Positions 52,086 through 61,782 of a stretch of 64,000 nucleotides of DNA are shown here, piece after piece. Below the pieces are notes generated by a model. The model was not told where the DNA came from and ran no database searches. It saw only the letters and a program-made list of their open reading frames with translations. The stretch lies in the NCBI GenBank assembly GCA_020740775.1, contig JAHEWK010000026.1, forward strand, positions 542,899-606,898, written 5' to 3'. Each line of letters begins with the position of its first letter. Positions within the stretch are counted from its first letter, which is position 1. Source of the DNA: Ilyonectria destructans (taxonomy: Eukaryota > Ascomycota > Sordariomycetes > Hypocreales > Nectriaceae). A program made the translations under genes and the position numbers.

Positions 52086-55000
52086 CGCCAGGTGCTAAGC
52101 TTCTGTCGAGGAAAGATATTAACGAATGCTTGTCTAATGGTCGCTGAATCCTACCCATTACGAAAGAGCTACCTCCTCGACTCCGGAGCATCAATACACA
52201 TCTTCAGAGATACTACGCGGATGCATAACCTCAAGGCGGCCCCGATAGGAGACTTCCTATGGTCAGGAACAGAGCCAGTCCCAATCGACGGATACGGAGA
52301 CGCAACAATCACCCTACGATCTGCTGACAGCTCACTGAGGACTCTCCGACTGTTTAATGTTGCCCTCTGCAGAGCCCTGACGTCGAACCTAGTCTCCTTT
52401 TCACAGCTGAGGAAACGGGGGTTCTGGTGGGACACAAGACCCGGCAACAACTGCCTGCGCAGGGCCGATGGCAGCCACCTTGGAGAGATCGAAGAGATCC
52501 ACGGGCAACAGGTTCTGGAATACGTACACACCGACGAAGAGGAGTCGCCGGCCCCTCGGGCACTACTCGCCGACTGCTCGCCAGCTCCACGCCGTGCCCG
52601 GAAGCACACCTCATGGACCCAGCGGAGGCCCCTCAAGGGGGATCCGAATATGTGGCATCAGCGACTCGGCCACCCAGGCCCCGATGCTCTCAGGCACCTT
52701 GCGAGCGCCGCTCGGGGCGTAAGGCTGAAGCTAGACGAACCCCAAGGCCCTCAAAGGATTACAACAGTCGACTGTGATGCCTGCGGCGTAGCGAAGGCTC
52801 GCCGAGTAGTCCGCCGCGCTCCCCGAGAAGCCAACGCAAGAGCAGAGCCGGGAGAGCGAATTGCCCTAGACTTCCACCCGATGGAGCCCGGCTATGGAGG
52901 CTATACGTCAGTGTGGATTATGGTAGACCGAGCCTCCGGACATGCATGGGATTACTATGCTACAGATCGGTCATCGCCTACGATTCGGGCCGCCCTCATG
53001 AGCTTTATTAAGATGATGGAAGTACAATACGGAGCTACGGTAAAGGTCTTCGAATGTGACAACGAGCTCTCGACGATCCATCGCCAAGTGGCCGCCGAAA
53101 TAGAGGCGATGGGGATCCGATGTGAGCCCTCTGCGCCGAACACTCAAGCCCAGAACGGGGGCGCAGAACGCATTGCAGCAGTGATCATCGAGAAAAGCCG
53201 TGCAATGCGAGCAGCAGCTAAGCTCCCAGCATACCTCTGGCCAGAGACTATCAAAGCGGCCACATACCTCTACAACCGCTCGCCGAGCGCTCGCCGAGGT
53301 TGGAAGTCTCCCTACGAAGTGTTTCACTTACGATACCGTACCGACGGCACAGCGAAACCCGATTTATCCCACCTACGAGTATACGGCTGTAAAGCTTTCA
53401 CACTGACGGCAGACGCACAGCTCCGCCGTAACCGTCTCCAAAGGCAGGCTCCGCGAGCCTGGATCGGGTTCCTCATAGGATATACATCAAGTAATTCCTT
53501 CCGAATCTGGAACCCGCTGTCAAAGGAAGTAGTAACCTCAAGAGACGTAACTTTCAATGAACACCAGCTATTCGACGGGCACTTGAAGAGCCTTCGGGAC
53601 GATTTGCTAAAAGAAGACTTAGAAGCGATACATGAACGCATTCGAGAGCTGCTCGCAGCAACAGAGGAACCTCCACCGTGGTCATCACAGCTACCAGACG
53701 AGGAACCAGACGAAATCTCGCCTGACCCTAGTGGTCCAGAGCATGTAGAGGCCGGCGAGGAGCAAGCGAACACTCGCAGAGCACCCGCCGAGCAGTCTAC
53801 CTATACTACCTCCAAGTTTGAGGTTCTTCCCACGCCTCCACAGTCACCCCCATCAGCCTTTTTCCACGCCTTGGCCGCTTGCCTAGACGTGGAGGGGCGG
53901 GGGCAGCAGGATGGTGATGATACCGGAGGAGCAAAGCTGCTGAGTGCTCGCCGAATCGTCCCCGAGAGGGTGACGCCTAGGACGTCATTTAAAGCTGCGT
54001 TCCTAGCGGGCAGCCTGCAAGGGCAAAAGTATTGCAGACGCTCCTATCGGACTAAGGAAGGTAGCCTGGCCAGCTCCTTACCGAAGCCAGTGGGGGGAAG
54101 CTCAACTCGCCCTCTTGCCCACGCGTACGATGATATTTGCACGTACGGAGGGGAAAAACCCCTTGCGGAAAGGCCACTTGCCGGAACGCCCTGGCATTTG
54201 TTGGAGCGGCTTCCCAGCTCTCATGCTCAGATAGATAAACATCCGTATAGAGACCAGCTAATCGCAGCCGAAACCTCCCACCTTCGGAGCCATAAGGAAG
54301 CAGGCTCATGGGTTGAAGTAGCCAAGGCAGCAGCGAACGGTCGCCGAGTGCTCGGCTGCCACTGGGTATATACATACAAGCTCGACAAACATGGCCGCTT
54401 TGTTAAGATCAAGGCACGGTTGGTAATCCGTGGCGACCAGCAGCCGAAGGATGAACGAGATACCTACGCAGCTACCTTAGCTGGAATGTCCTTTCGAACC
54501 CTTGTAGCCCTAGCCAACCGCTTCGACTATGAGATGTTGCAATATGATGCAGTCAACGCCTTTGTACATGCAGACCTTGACGAAGATATCTATATGGAAA
54601 TGCCGACTGGATACCGAAAACCCGGCGTTGTCCTCAAGCTTCGCAAGGCCCTGTATGGCCTCAGACGGTCACCTCTCCTGTGGCAGCAGCACTTTGAGAA
54701 AGGCCTGCTTTCGCTGGGCTTTCGCCGAGTGCCCGGCGAGGACTGCTGCTGGCTACATGGAGAAATTGTCTTCTTCTTCTATGTGGATGACTGCGTTCTC
54801 TGTTACCCAAAGACCGTTGAAGGAAAAGCAATACAGCTAATTGAAGACCTCCAGAAACTCTACCACATCGAAGGAGGCGCACCTCTTCACTGGTTCCTAG
54901 GCATCGAAGTTATCCGCGATCGAGCAACCCGCCGGCTCTGGCTTTCCCAGTCCGTATATATCGACAAGGCTCGTCGACTGCTCGCCGATTCCTCGCCGAA

Positions 55001-55886
55001 TCCTAGGCATAACACTCCAATGGCACTCGAGGAGCTCCTTCCGTTTGACTGTAATACGACCCCGCAACTTACCAACCTATACCAACGGAAGGTCGGAACT
55101 ATCATGTACGCCGCGGTTATGACTCGACCGGATATCGCTTTCGCAGCAAGCAGGCTAGCACGATTCAACCAGAACCCAGGCCCTAAGCATCACGAGGCCG
55201 CGGACCGGGTCCTATGGTATCTCTTACGAACGCGGGGACTTTCCTTGCAATATGGAGCCGAGCCCGGCAGCGGAGATGACGGCCTTTCGGTGGCTTCTGA
55301 TGCTAGTTTCGCCGACAACTCGCTGGACCGTCGGAGTTCACAGGCATTTGCTATAAGCCTCTTCGGCGGCATGACTTCTTGGAGAGCCAATAAGCAGGAT
55401 ACGGTAACAACATCAACAACAGAGGCCGAGTTGCTAGCCCTTTCACAAGCAGCTAAGGAAGCCCTCTTCGCAAGCCGTCTCATCTCGTCCCTACATATCG
55501 ACCTACGGTCGCCGACTGCTCGGCGAGGAGTCGCCCCTCCTTCCCAAGTGACTATCCAATGCGACAATAAGCAGACTATTCGCCTAGTTAAGGAAGAGCT
55601 GATCAAGCTACGTACCAAGCTACGGCATGTCGATATACACAACCACTGGCTTCGGCAGGAAGTCACACAGGGCCGGATTGACGTTATCTACACACCATCA
55701 GCTAAACTGCTCGCTGATGGCTTCACAAAGAGCCTCCCACGAGAGGCCTTTGAGGCCTTCATTCAGCAACTAAAGCTCGCTGACCTCTCGGCGAGACTGG
55801 CCCGAAACCGGAAACATGAATTGGAGGATGAGAAGGAAGCCCTAGTGATCCCAGAAGTCAGCCCAAAGGCTATGCCTTCGAGCTGA
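52086..55886 (+). CDS. Copia Pol polyprotein (protease, integrase, RT, RNase H)
   Basis: Open from the codon after the gag stop to 55886, about 1266 residues, with no ATG near its beginning. Domains in order: aspartic protease (LLDSGASIHIF), GAG_pre-integrase with HHCC zinc finger (WHQRLGHPGPDALRH...CDACGVAKA), integrase core (D in LDFHPME, ECDNELS, and E after PNTQAQNGGAE), reverse transcriptase (VNAFVHADLDEDIYMEMPTG, then FFFYVDDCVLCY), and RNase H (VASDASFADN, STTEAELLALSQAAKEA, KLRHVDIHNHWLRQE). The integrase-before-RT order defines Copia. Because the frame lacks its own start and shares gag's frame, readthrough of the TGA is the likely way it is made. Confidence 0.93.
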   Translation, partial: RQVLSFCRGKILTNACLMVAESYPLRKSYLLDSGASIHIFRDTTRMHNLKAAPIGDFLWSGTEPVPIDGYGDATITLRSADSSLRTLRLFNVALCRALTSNLVSFSQLRKRGFWWDTRPGNNCLRRADGSHLGEIEEIHGQQVLEYVHTDEEESPAPRALLADCSPAPRRARKHTSWTQRRPLKGDPNMWHQRLGHPGPDALRHLASAARGVRLKLDEPQGPQRITTVDCDACGVAKARRVVRRAPREANARAEPGERIALDFHPMEPGYGGYTSVWIMVDRASGHAWDYYATDRSSPTIRAALMSFIKMMEVQYGATVKVFECDNELSTIHRQVAAEIEAMGIRCEPSAPNTQAQNGGAERIAAVIIEKSRAMRAAAKLPAYLWPETIKAATYLYNRSPSARRGWKSPYEVFHLRYRTDGTAKPDLSHLRVYGCKAFTLTADAQLRRNRLQRQAPRAWIGFLIGYTSSNSFRIWNPLSKEVVTSRDVTFNEHQLFDGHLKSLRDDLLKEDLEAIHERIRELLAATEEPPPWSSQLPDEEPDEISPDPSGPEHVEAGEEQANTRRAPAEQSTYTTSKFEVLPTPPQSPPSAFFHALAACLDVEGRGQQDGDDTGGAKLLSARRIVPERVTPRTSFKAAFLAGSLQGQKYCRRSYRTKEGSLASSLPKPVGGSSTRPLAHAYDDICTYGGEKPLAERPLAGTPWHLLERLPSSHAQIDKHPYRDQLIAAETSHLRSHKEAGSWVEVAKAAANGRRVLGCHWVYTYKLDKHGRFVKIKARLVIRGDQQPKDERDTYAATLAGMSFRTLVALANRFDYEMLQYDAVNAFVHADLDEDIYMEMPTGYRKPGVVLKLRKALYGLRRSPLLWQQHFEKGLLSLGFRRVPGEDCCWLHGEIVFFFYVDDCVLCYPKTVEGKAIQLIEDLQKLYHIEGGAPLHWFLGIEVIRDRATRRLWLSQSVYIDKARRLLADSSPNPRHNTPMALEELLPFDCNTTPQLTNLYQRKVGTIMYAAVMTRPDIAFAASRLARFNQNPGPKHHEAADRVLWYLLRTRGLSLQYGAEPGSGDDGLSVASDASFADNSLDRRSSQAFAISLFGGMTSWRANKQDTVTTSTTEAELLALSQAAKEALFASRLISSLHIDLRSPTARRGVAPPSQVTIQCDNKQTIRLVKEELIKLRTKLRHVDIHNHWLRQEVTQGRIDVIYTPSAKLLADGFTKSLPREAFEAFIQQLKLADLSARLARNRKHELEDEKEALVIPEVSPKAMPSS

Positions 55887-55893
55887 AGGGGCG

Positions 55894-56122
55894 TGTTGAA
55901 TTGGTGGCATGTTGGAACACCAGGGCTCCAGGGAGTCACATGAGAAACAGGAGATTGTCAGGCGATTCGGAAGGGGCTCGCCGAGCCTTCGGCCGGCTGG
56001 CCCGTATTAGGAAGAAAAGGAAAGCAAGACCTCCCTGATAAAAAGGGGGGAGCTACAGTGAACAGATACACAATACACACACATGTTCAAGGTCATCATT
56101 TGGTCATACCAGCAATTCGACA
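55894..56122 (+). mobile_element. 3' LTR of the plus-strand Copia
   Basis: 229 bp, TGTTGAATTGG...AATTCGACA. It begins directly after the polypurine tract and carries the AGATACACAATACACACACA block shared with the solo LTR at 2736-2977. There is no matching 5' LTR. Confidence 0.88.
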
Positions 56123-56334
56123 GTAACGGTTGTGCTAGACCGGAGGACCAGGCTGTGACACTGTTATTCTTATAGATTGCTGCCTTATTTATATAAATAC
56201 TGTATCTTACTGCTTTCTATCTGTAATCTTACTTCTATACCTTTAGTATACTAATAAAGCAGTCCTTTGCTACTGCCAGCTAATCTTTATATACTACCAG
56301 TAAGAATTAGAGGCCTATTAATAAGGCCTAAGTA

Positions 56335-56607
56335 ATTAGAATAAGTTTTTTAATTACTGGTATTTAATTATTAGATTATCAGATAAAAATATCTTTAATT
56401 AATATATATAAGAGATTAAGAGGTATTACTTACCAGAATATCTTAATAAAGTTAGATATATTAAGACTAATTAGCTTAATCTATATAAGGAAAAGCTTAT
56501 TAAAGCTTAGGTTGATAAATACCTATATTTTAGCAATATAGTTACTTTATAAGTTAAGGGTATTTATATATTATTAAAGAGTTATCTTAAAATATTAATA
56601 TTAGATC
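56335..56607 (+). pseudogene. MULE transposase fragment destroyed by RIP-like mutation
   Basis: In frame with 56424, the AT-rich DNA still reads YYLPEYLNKVRYIKTN-stop-LNLYKEKLIKA-stop-VDKYLYFSNIVTL and VKGIYILLKSYLKI. This aligns with YLPNHIEEVSYIKKTWLEPYKEKLVRAW and the following EGIHSLIKAHIKIS of the better-preserved MULE pieces in this window. Both conserved tryptophan codons have become TAG. The fragment ends where the minus-strand Copia LTR begins. DNA from 56123 to 56335 is also AT-rich and unrecognised. Confidence 0.7.
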
Positions 56608-56775
56608 TGTCAAATATTAGGGTGAAAAATTGTGTCTTCTCTCTCTCTCTTGAGGTTTTAGAGTAAGCTTTATATACCCTTTCTCTTCTATGTAGAATCA
56701 GCTAGAAGCTGATTGCTAAGCCTTGTGGCAATAGGTGGCGATCGGTGGCAACTTTTGCCTCTGACATATCTGACA
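56608..56775 (-). mobile_element. 3' LTR of the minus-strand Copia
   Basis: 168 bp, differing from the 5' LTR at three positions (two near 56636-56640, one near 56741). Confidence 0.92.
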
Positions 56776-56799
56776 CACCCCCTCAGATTCAATGACTTC

Positions 56800-59700
56800 T
56801 CATTGAGTCTGAAGCCCTTCTTCGTCTTTCCAGAGCCTCTTCTTAACGTCTTCTAATCCAAGTTGATATAAAAAGCGGTTCCATTTTCCGGCTGGAAGCG
56901 CTTTCGTCAGGCCATCTGCGACTATATCTGTTGATTTGACGTATTTGACTTGAATTTTTCCTCTTTGAACCTCCTGTCTGAGCCAGTGATTGTGGATATC
57001 AACATGCCGCAACTTGGTCCTCAAAGTAGCTATCTCAGCTGTCACGAGGTTGATAGTCTGAGTGTTATCGCAGTCAATCTGGATAGTCAAGTCATCCAGT
57101 TGAACTGTCAGCTCTTTGAGCAGTCGGCTCACAAAGAGAGATTCCTTAGCTGCCTGTGCTAGGGCTAGGAGCTCTGCTTCTGTTGTTGATGTTGTGACCG
57201 TGTCTTGTTTGCTGGCTCTCCATCCGATCAGTCCGTTGAACAGCTTGATGGTATATGCCTGCGAGCTCTTCCGATCAGTTGTGTTGTCAGCAAAAGAGGC
57301 ATCGCTAGCAATGCTGAGACCGCCGGGCCCTCCGAAGGATAGGGCTAGGTTCTTTGTGTGTGTGAGGTAGTGGATGACGCGGTCAGCCGCTTCTTGGTGT
57401 ATCTGACTTGGATTGGTGAGAAATCTGGCCAATCTGGAGACGGCAAAGGCTATGTCAGGTCGGGTATTGACAGCGATATAGAGGATTGATCCGATCTTGC
57501 GCTGGTAACGTTGAATTTCTGTTGGGGTTGCTAGCCCTATTGCTGGCCGCAGCTCGAACTGAGTCATTGGTACTGTAGCTGTTCCTTTATTAGCTAGGTT
57601 TATAATTTTCTCAATATAAGCTGCTTGGGATAGCCAGATCTTCTTCATAGGTCGGTCCCTTATGACTTCCATTCCAAGGAACCATTGTATAGGGTTGCCG
57701 CCTGTTAGTTTGTATCTCAATTGGAGTTGTCTGATCAGGTCCTTAGCTTTGTTTTCTTGTGTTTTCCTGTAGGCCAAAATGACATCATCGACATATACGA
57801 AGAAGAGGATTCCTTCTTTTCTGAAGCAGCAAGGCTCGTGTGGAACTAGCTTGTAGCCCAGCTCTAAGAGGGTCCTAGAAAGCTCCTTCTGCCACAGTAG
57901 GGGGGAGACTCTCAGTCCGTATAGAGCTTTGTTGAGCTTTAGGATAGTTCCTGCCTTCTTATAGCCTGGAGGCATCTGCATGAAGATGTCTTGATCAATT
58001 GGAGCATGTACGAATGCGTTGACCACATCGTATTGGATCATTTCTAGATCAAACTTTGCTGCAATAGCTATCAAGGTCCGAAAGGACCTTCCGGCTAGGG
58101 TAGCTGCGTATGTGTCTTGCAGCTGCCCTTTTGCTTGTTGGTCTCCTCGAACCACTAGCCGGGCCTTGCATTTCTGAAAGTAACCGTGTTTGTCTGTTTT
58201 ATAGACGTACACCCACATACAGCCTAGGACCTGTTGATCAGATGCTCGAGGGTCCTTGGCTCGGATCTCAGTCCATGACCTCATTTCCTTATGACTTTGA
58301 AGATGAATTTCTTCAGCCTTCTGGAAGAGGTTTCCCAATGGATGTCCTATGAAATCTTGATGCTTCATTGGTGCCGGAGGTAGTGCATTTCTATGCACCT
58401 TTACCCCCTGACGGATCTTCCGTTCTGTTGAGATTTGCAGAGGAGATTTGGTTCCAGCTAGAAAAGCTGCTTGCCATGTGATCGTTTTATTCCCTTGCTC
58501 TAACACATTTTGAGGTAATTGTGCGAGTAGGGCAGATGGCGGTGTATCTGGAGGCGTGAGGAAGTCTTCATATTCTGCCCTCTTTGCCTGCGAGATTTCA
58601 TCAATCGCCACTATGAGGCGATCCCCTGAGAGTTCAATCAGGTCTTCCTCTTCAGAAAAATCCACCTCAATGCAGTCTTCAGTTTCTGACTGATCAATCG
58701 GTTCATCTTGTTGAAGGGATGCAATTCGTGCGATTTCTTCTAGGTCTGCCTCTAAGAGGTCGTCCTTGAAGTTTTCCCAGTCTCCTTTGCAGCCCTCGTC
58801 TTCATTAAAAATGACGTCTCGGGTGCTCACTATTCGATTGATCGAAGGGACCCAGATCCTGTAGATGTTTGAGGATCTATATCCGACCAGGAAACCGATC
58901 CATCCTTTCGGCTTGAGCCGCATCTTGCGGTTAAACTTTTGTTGTGCCTCGGGGGTCATGGTATAGGCCTTGCAGCCAAATGCTCTTAGATGTGTTTGGT
59001 CGGGCTGTTTCGCTGGTTGTGGAATTCCTCTAGTTCTGGCTATCGCAGTATGCAATTGATCGTATGGTGTTTTCCAGCCTGATTTATAGTTTGGCGTTCG
59101 GTTGTATAGATAGACTGCCGTTCTGCCGATTTCTGGCCATAGCTGATGAGGGAACCTGGCGCCTGTTCGCATAGCTCTTTCCTTATCCTTTATCACACCC
59201 CCTGAGCGTTCGGCACCGCCGTTTTGTGCTTGGCTGTATGGTGCTGAGGGCTCGATAACGATAGCTCTGTTCCGTATGAAGTTTCCGACTTGTGGTTTGA
59301 CCTCTGTGATCTCATTGTCGCATTCGATGACTTTAACCTTAATGCTATGTTGAACTTCTAGGTGTTTGAAGAAGGATTTGAAGACTGTAATAATAGCCTC
59401 TGTTGTCCGAGATGTGAGGTAATAATCCCAAATGTAACCCGTTGATCGGCAGGTAAGTAACATCTGCGAGGTATAGCCATCTATCCCTTCTTCATAGTCA
59501 TGGAAATCGACAGCGATGCGTTCGCCGGCTCTCTGGCCAGACTGCCTTGGAGCCCGTCTGACTTGTTTCTTGATCTTTGATAGGCCACAGGCGTCACATT
59601 CGACTGTTGTTGGTCCTCGAATTCGCACCCCCTGAGATGCTGAGACGAGGTGTTCAAGAGCTTGTGGTCCTGGATGCCCTAGGCGGTTGTGCCAGCGGAT

Positions 59701-60201
59701 GGCTTCTCCCGCTAAAGGAGCCCTCTTAGTGTGAGAGGTGAACTTGTGGGCTGCCCAAACCGCCGGGGTCATCTCTGCCGGTTGGTATTCAATGACGTAT
59801 TGACCGTATAGGTCCTTGATCGGGCAGGCGATTGTGTGATCGGAATGACGGAGGGTCGTTGGATCACGTCTGTTATCCCAATAGAGTCCTTTCTTCCGTA
59901 GCTGACGTAAGGAGACTAGAGTTGTGAGGAGTCGGGGACAGTAGGCTACATCTTCAAGCATCATGGCTCGAGTTCGTGTCAGCCTGACTATCATTGTTCC
60001 ATATCCCAAAATTGGTAACTTTCGGTCACCTGACCAGATGAAGTCGCCTGGAAGGGCCGGCTTGAGATCAGCTAGTCGATTGGGGTCATTTGTGATTGAG
60101 ATCGTTGTTCCGGGGTCTAGGATTTCAGATTTTCGTAAGGGATAGTCGTTGCTTTGGGCGGCAAATGCGGCGTTGACTTTAGCAATAAGCCGGCCATATA
60201 G
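56800..60201 (-). CDS. Copia Pol polyprotein, minus-strand element
   Basis: Open from the codon after the gag stop (60202) to 56800, about 1133 residues, with no ATG close to its beginning. Order of domains: protease (EILDPGTTISITND; DPG instead of the usual DSG), GAG_pre-integrase (WHNRLGHPGPQALEH) with CDACGLSKIKK, integrase (VDFHDYEEG, ECDNEITE, QNGGAERSGG), reverse transcriptase (VNAFVHAPIDQDIFMQMPPG, FFVYVDDVILAY), RNase H (IASDASFADNTTDRKSSQ, STTEAELLALAQAAKES, RHVDIHNHWLRQEV). No internal stops were found. It is similar to the plus-strand Pol throughout but clearly diverged. The protease DPG is unusual and may lower activity. Confidence 0.93.
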   Translation of the reverse strand, partial: LYGRLIAKVNAAFAAQSNDYPLRKSEILDPGTTISITNDPNRLADLKPALPGDFIWSGDRKLPILGYGTMIVRLTRTRAMMLEDVAYCPRLLTTLVSLRQLRKKGLYWDNRRDPTTLRHSDHTIACPIKDLYGQYVIEYQPAEMTPAVWAAHKFTSHTKRAPLAGEAIRWHNRLGHPGPQALEHLVSASQGVRIRGPTTVECDACGLSKIKKQVRRAPRQSGQRAGERIAVDFHDYEEGIDGYTSQMLLTCRSTGYIWDYYLTSRTTEAIITVFKSFFKHLEVQHSIKVKVIECDNEITEVKPQVGNFIRNRAIVIEPSAPYSQAQNGGAERSGGVIKDKERAMRTGARFPHQLWPEIGRTAVYLYNRTPNYKSGWKTPYDQLHTAIARTRGIPQPAKQPDQTHLRAFGCKAYTMTPEAQQKFNRKMRLKPKGWIGFLVGYRSSNIYRIWVPSINRIVSTRDVIFNEDEGCKGDWENFKDDLLEADLEEIARIASLQQDEPIDQSETEDCIEVDFSEEEDLIELSGDRLIVAIDEISQAKRAEYEDFLTPPDTPPSALLAQLPQNVLEQGNKTITWQAAFLAGTKSPLQISTERKIRQGVKVHRNALPPAPMKHQDFIGHPLGNLFQKAEEIHLQSHKEMRSWTEIRAKDPRASDQQVLGCMWVYVYKTDKHGYFQKCKARLVVRGDQQAKGQLQDTYAATLAGRSFRTLIAIAAKFDLEMIQYDVVNAFVHAPIDQDIFMQMPPGYKKAGTILKLNKALYGLRVSPLLWQKELSRTLLELGYKLVPHEPCCFRKEGILFFVYVDDVILAYRKTQENKAKDLIRQLQLRYKLTGGNPIQWFLGMEVIRDRPMKKIWLSQAAYIEKIINLANKGTATVPMTQFELRPAIGLATPTEIQRYQRKIGSILYIAVNTRPDIAFAVSRLARFLTNPSQIHQEAADRVIHYLTHTKNLALSFGGPGGLSIASDASFADNTTDRKSSQAYTIKLFNGLIGWRASKQDTVTTSTTEAELLALAQAAKESLFVSRLLKELTVQLDDLTIQIDCDNTQTINLVTAEIATLRTKLRHVDIHNHWLRQEVQRGKIQVKYVKSTDIVADGLTKALPAGKWNRFLYQLGLEDVKKRLWKDEEGLQTQ

Positions 60202-61413
60202 TTATTGGTCTGAGGTTTCCTCAATGGCTGGTTTTGGCGGGATCTTGGACTTCTTCCGAGTGAGAGCTTTCACTTGTGCCTGTAAGTCTAGGTCTTCTTC
60301 AAGGGCTTCTCTCACCTTTATCTGAAATTTTTCTCGAGGCCTGAACCCTTTCCAAGCTATGTTTGGAAAAACATAGAAGCATTGCTTAAGAGAATGGGGT
60401 AGACCGCACGCCGGGCATTTATCCTGATCAGGAGACCTCTGACGCTTCGTCTGTTCCCTCCTTTTCTTCGTAGAACGGTACTGGCCTTCAATGATGCGAG
60501 CGTCCTCTGGTCCATCATCCTGGGGGTCCTCCCCAGCAAAGCTCGCAGAGAATGCACCTTGGGAGATTTTTCCCGTGCGACCTGGGTCCCGTAAGACCTC
60601 TGCATTTTTGAGCTTATTCCGGAAGGCGTTCGCTAGATCTCGATAGATAAGGCATTCTTCTTGGATCAGGTTTTGTTGGCTAATTTCATAGGCTGCCGTC
60701 CAGGCAGGGAGAAGTTGTGAAGAGATGTTAAGAAAGTCATATGCCCAGGAGCTGCAAAAGAGGGTCTCAGGGACCTTTTGTTGCTGTCCTTTAGCTAAGG
60801 CTTCCTCCCACGCTTCTAACCACTTGAGAGCTTGGGTTGTGGTCTTTGGAGGTGTCTTCATGAGAGTCAAGTATGTGTTTCGAGCATCTCGTGTTTCGTC
60901 TGCTTCCGACCTCCCGCACCGGGCACGTAGATTATAGTGCCATTCGTAGATTGACTCGCGCGGCTGACAACAGGTCCGGATGTAACTAGGAGAGACAGTT
61001 CGGATAATCCAGTCTTGGAGGGTTCTTAGAGACTTCCTCTGTCTTTCTGATGACTTTTCTTGAAGCTGATAGAAAGAGAGGTCCTGTTGGAAGCTCTTCT
61101 GACCTTGTTCAGTTAGGTCAGATAGAGACCATGTTCCATTGGTTGTCTCCTGTATGTCATCTGAATTGGTCCCTTCAGTCTCAGGTGTTTCTGATAGAAC
61201 GGTCCGTTGTGCTGCTGTTGTCTTGGTCTATTTGCGTCTTCTGATATCTGGGAAGGCCGGTTCCTCTTCTAGGAAAGTCTTCCTTTTAAGGTGATGTTGT
61301 AGACCTAGAAGGTCGACCTGAAGAAGGAATTCGTGCTCCCAGTCCGGGAAGTCCCCGGGTTTTGCAAGAGTGGCCGTAAGACCTTCTTTCTGGGATTTTC
61401 TATGCAGCATCAT
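60202..61413 (-). pseudogene. Copia Gag, minus-strand element, one internal TAG
   Basis: One frame runs from ATG 61413 (MMLHRKSQKEGLTATL) to a TAA at 60202-60204. It includes PGDFPDWEHEFLLQVDLLGL, a central RTLQDWIIRTVSPSYIRTC block, and a zinc knuckle CPACGLPHSLKQCFYVF. It is interrupted once by TAG at 61228-61230 (in RRK-stop-TKTTAAQ), consistent with a single CAG-to-TAG change. The C-terminus ends EETSDQ-stop. The next codons read on in the same frame into Pol (LYGRLIAKVNAAFAAQ then YPLRKSEILDPG), exactly as in the plus-strand element. Confidence 0.85.
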
Positions 61414-61473
61414 AGATAAGATAGAGGGGTCCTCAAAGATATTAAAATGGGTTGAGGCAGTGAGACTCTTAAT

Positions 61474-61641
61474 TGTCAAATATTAGGGTGAAAAATTGTG
61501 TATTATCTCTCTCTCTTGAGGTTTTAGAGTAAGCTTTATATACCCTTTCTCTTCTATGTAGAATCAGCTAGAAGCTGATTGCTAAGCCTTGTGGCAATAG
61601 GTGGCGATAGGTGGCAACTTTTGCCTCTGACATATCTGACA
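61474..61641 (-). mobile_element. 5' LTR of the minus-strand Copia
   Basis: 168 bp, with a TATA-like GTATATAAAGCTTAC block on the minus strand. It adjoins the gag leader at 61473. Confidence 0.92.
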
Positions 61642-61782
61642 ACTAGGCTCGTGCGCGCCAGGCACGAGAAATCGTTCCACAGCTCAGGGGCACTTAGGAA
61701 TTTCTTTCTTTCTTCTTCATCTTTGATGTAAATAGCATCCTGGACTAGATAGCTGGAATACAGTTACTAGAGGCCGTTCACA
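61642..61782. mobile_element. LTR-like repeat, copy C (truncated, inverted)
   Basis: Inverse of the first 141 bases of copies A and B, from ACTAGGCTCGTGCGCGCC to GGCCGTTCACA. It is cut off at the Copia LTR. The remaining part is not found on the far side of the Copia. Confidence 0.65.

Larger units (their letters stand above)
51073..56122 (+). mobile_element. Copia retrotransposon, plus strand, 5'-truncated
   Basis: Contains the end of gag, an intact pol and a 229-bp 3' LTR (55894-56122, TGTTGAATTGG...TTCGACA). The LTR is preceded by a polypurine tract GCTGAAGGGGCG (55882-55893). No 5' LTR or gag start is present; the element begins abruptly next to the truncated regulator gene. Its solo LTR relative at 2736-2977 shows that the family has moved elsewhere in the window. 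Confidence 0.9.
56608..61641 (-). mobile_element. Copia retrotransposon, minus strand, full-length with both LTRs
   Basis: 5034 bp. The LTRs are 168 bp each (56608-56775 and 61474-61641), read as TGTCAGATATG...AATATTTGACA on the minus strand, and differ at three positions. A polypurine tract GAGGGGGTG sits just before the 3' LTR. The flanking 5-mers AGATC and ACTAG do not match. The right flank is the LTR-like repeat copy C and the left is the RIP-altered MULE fragment, so one side has been exchanged. A solo LTR of the same family is at 15965-16141. Confidence 0.93.
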
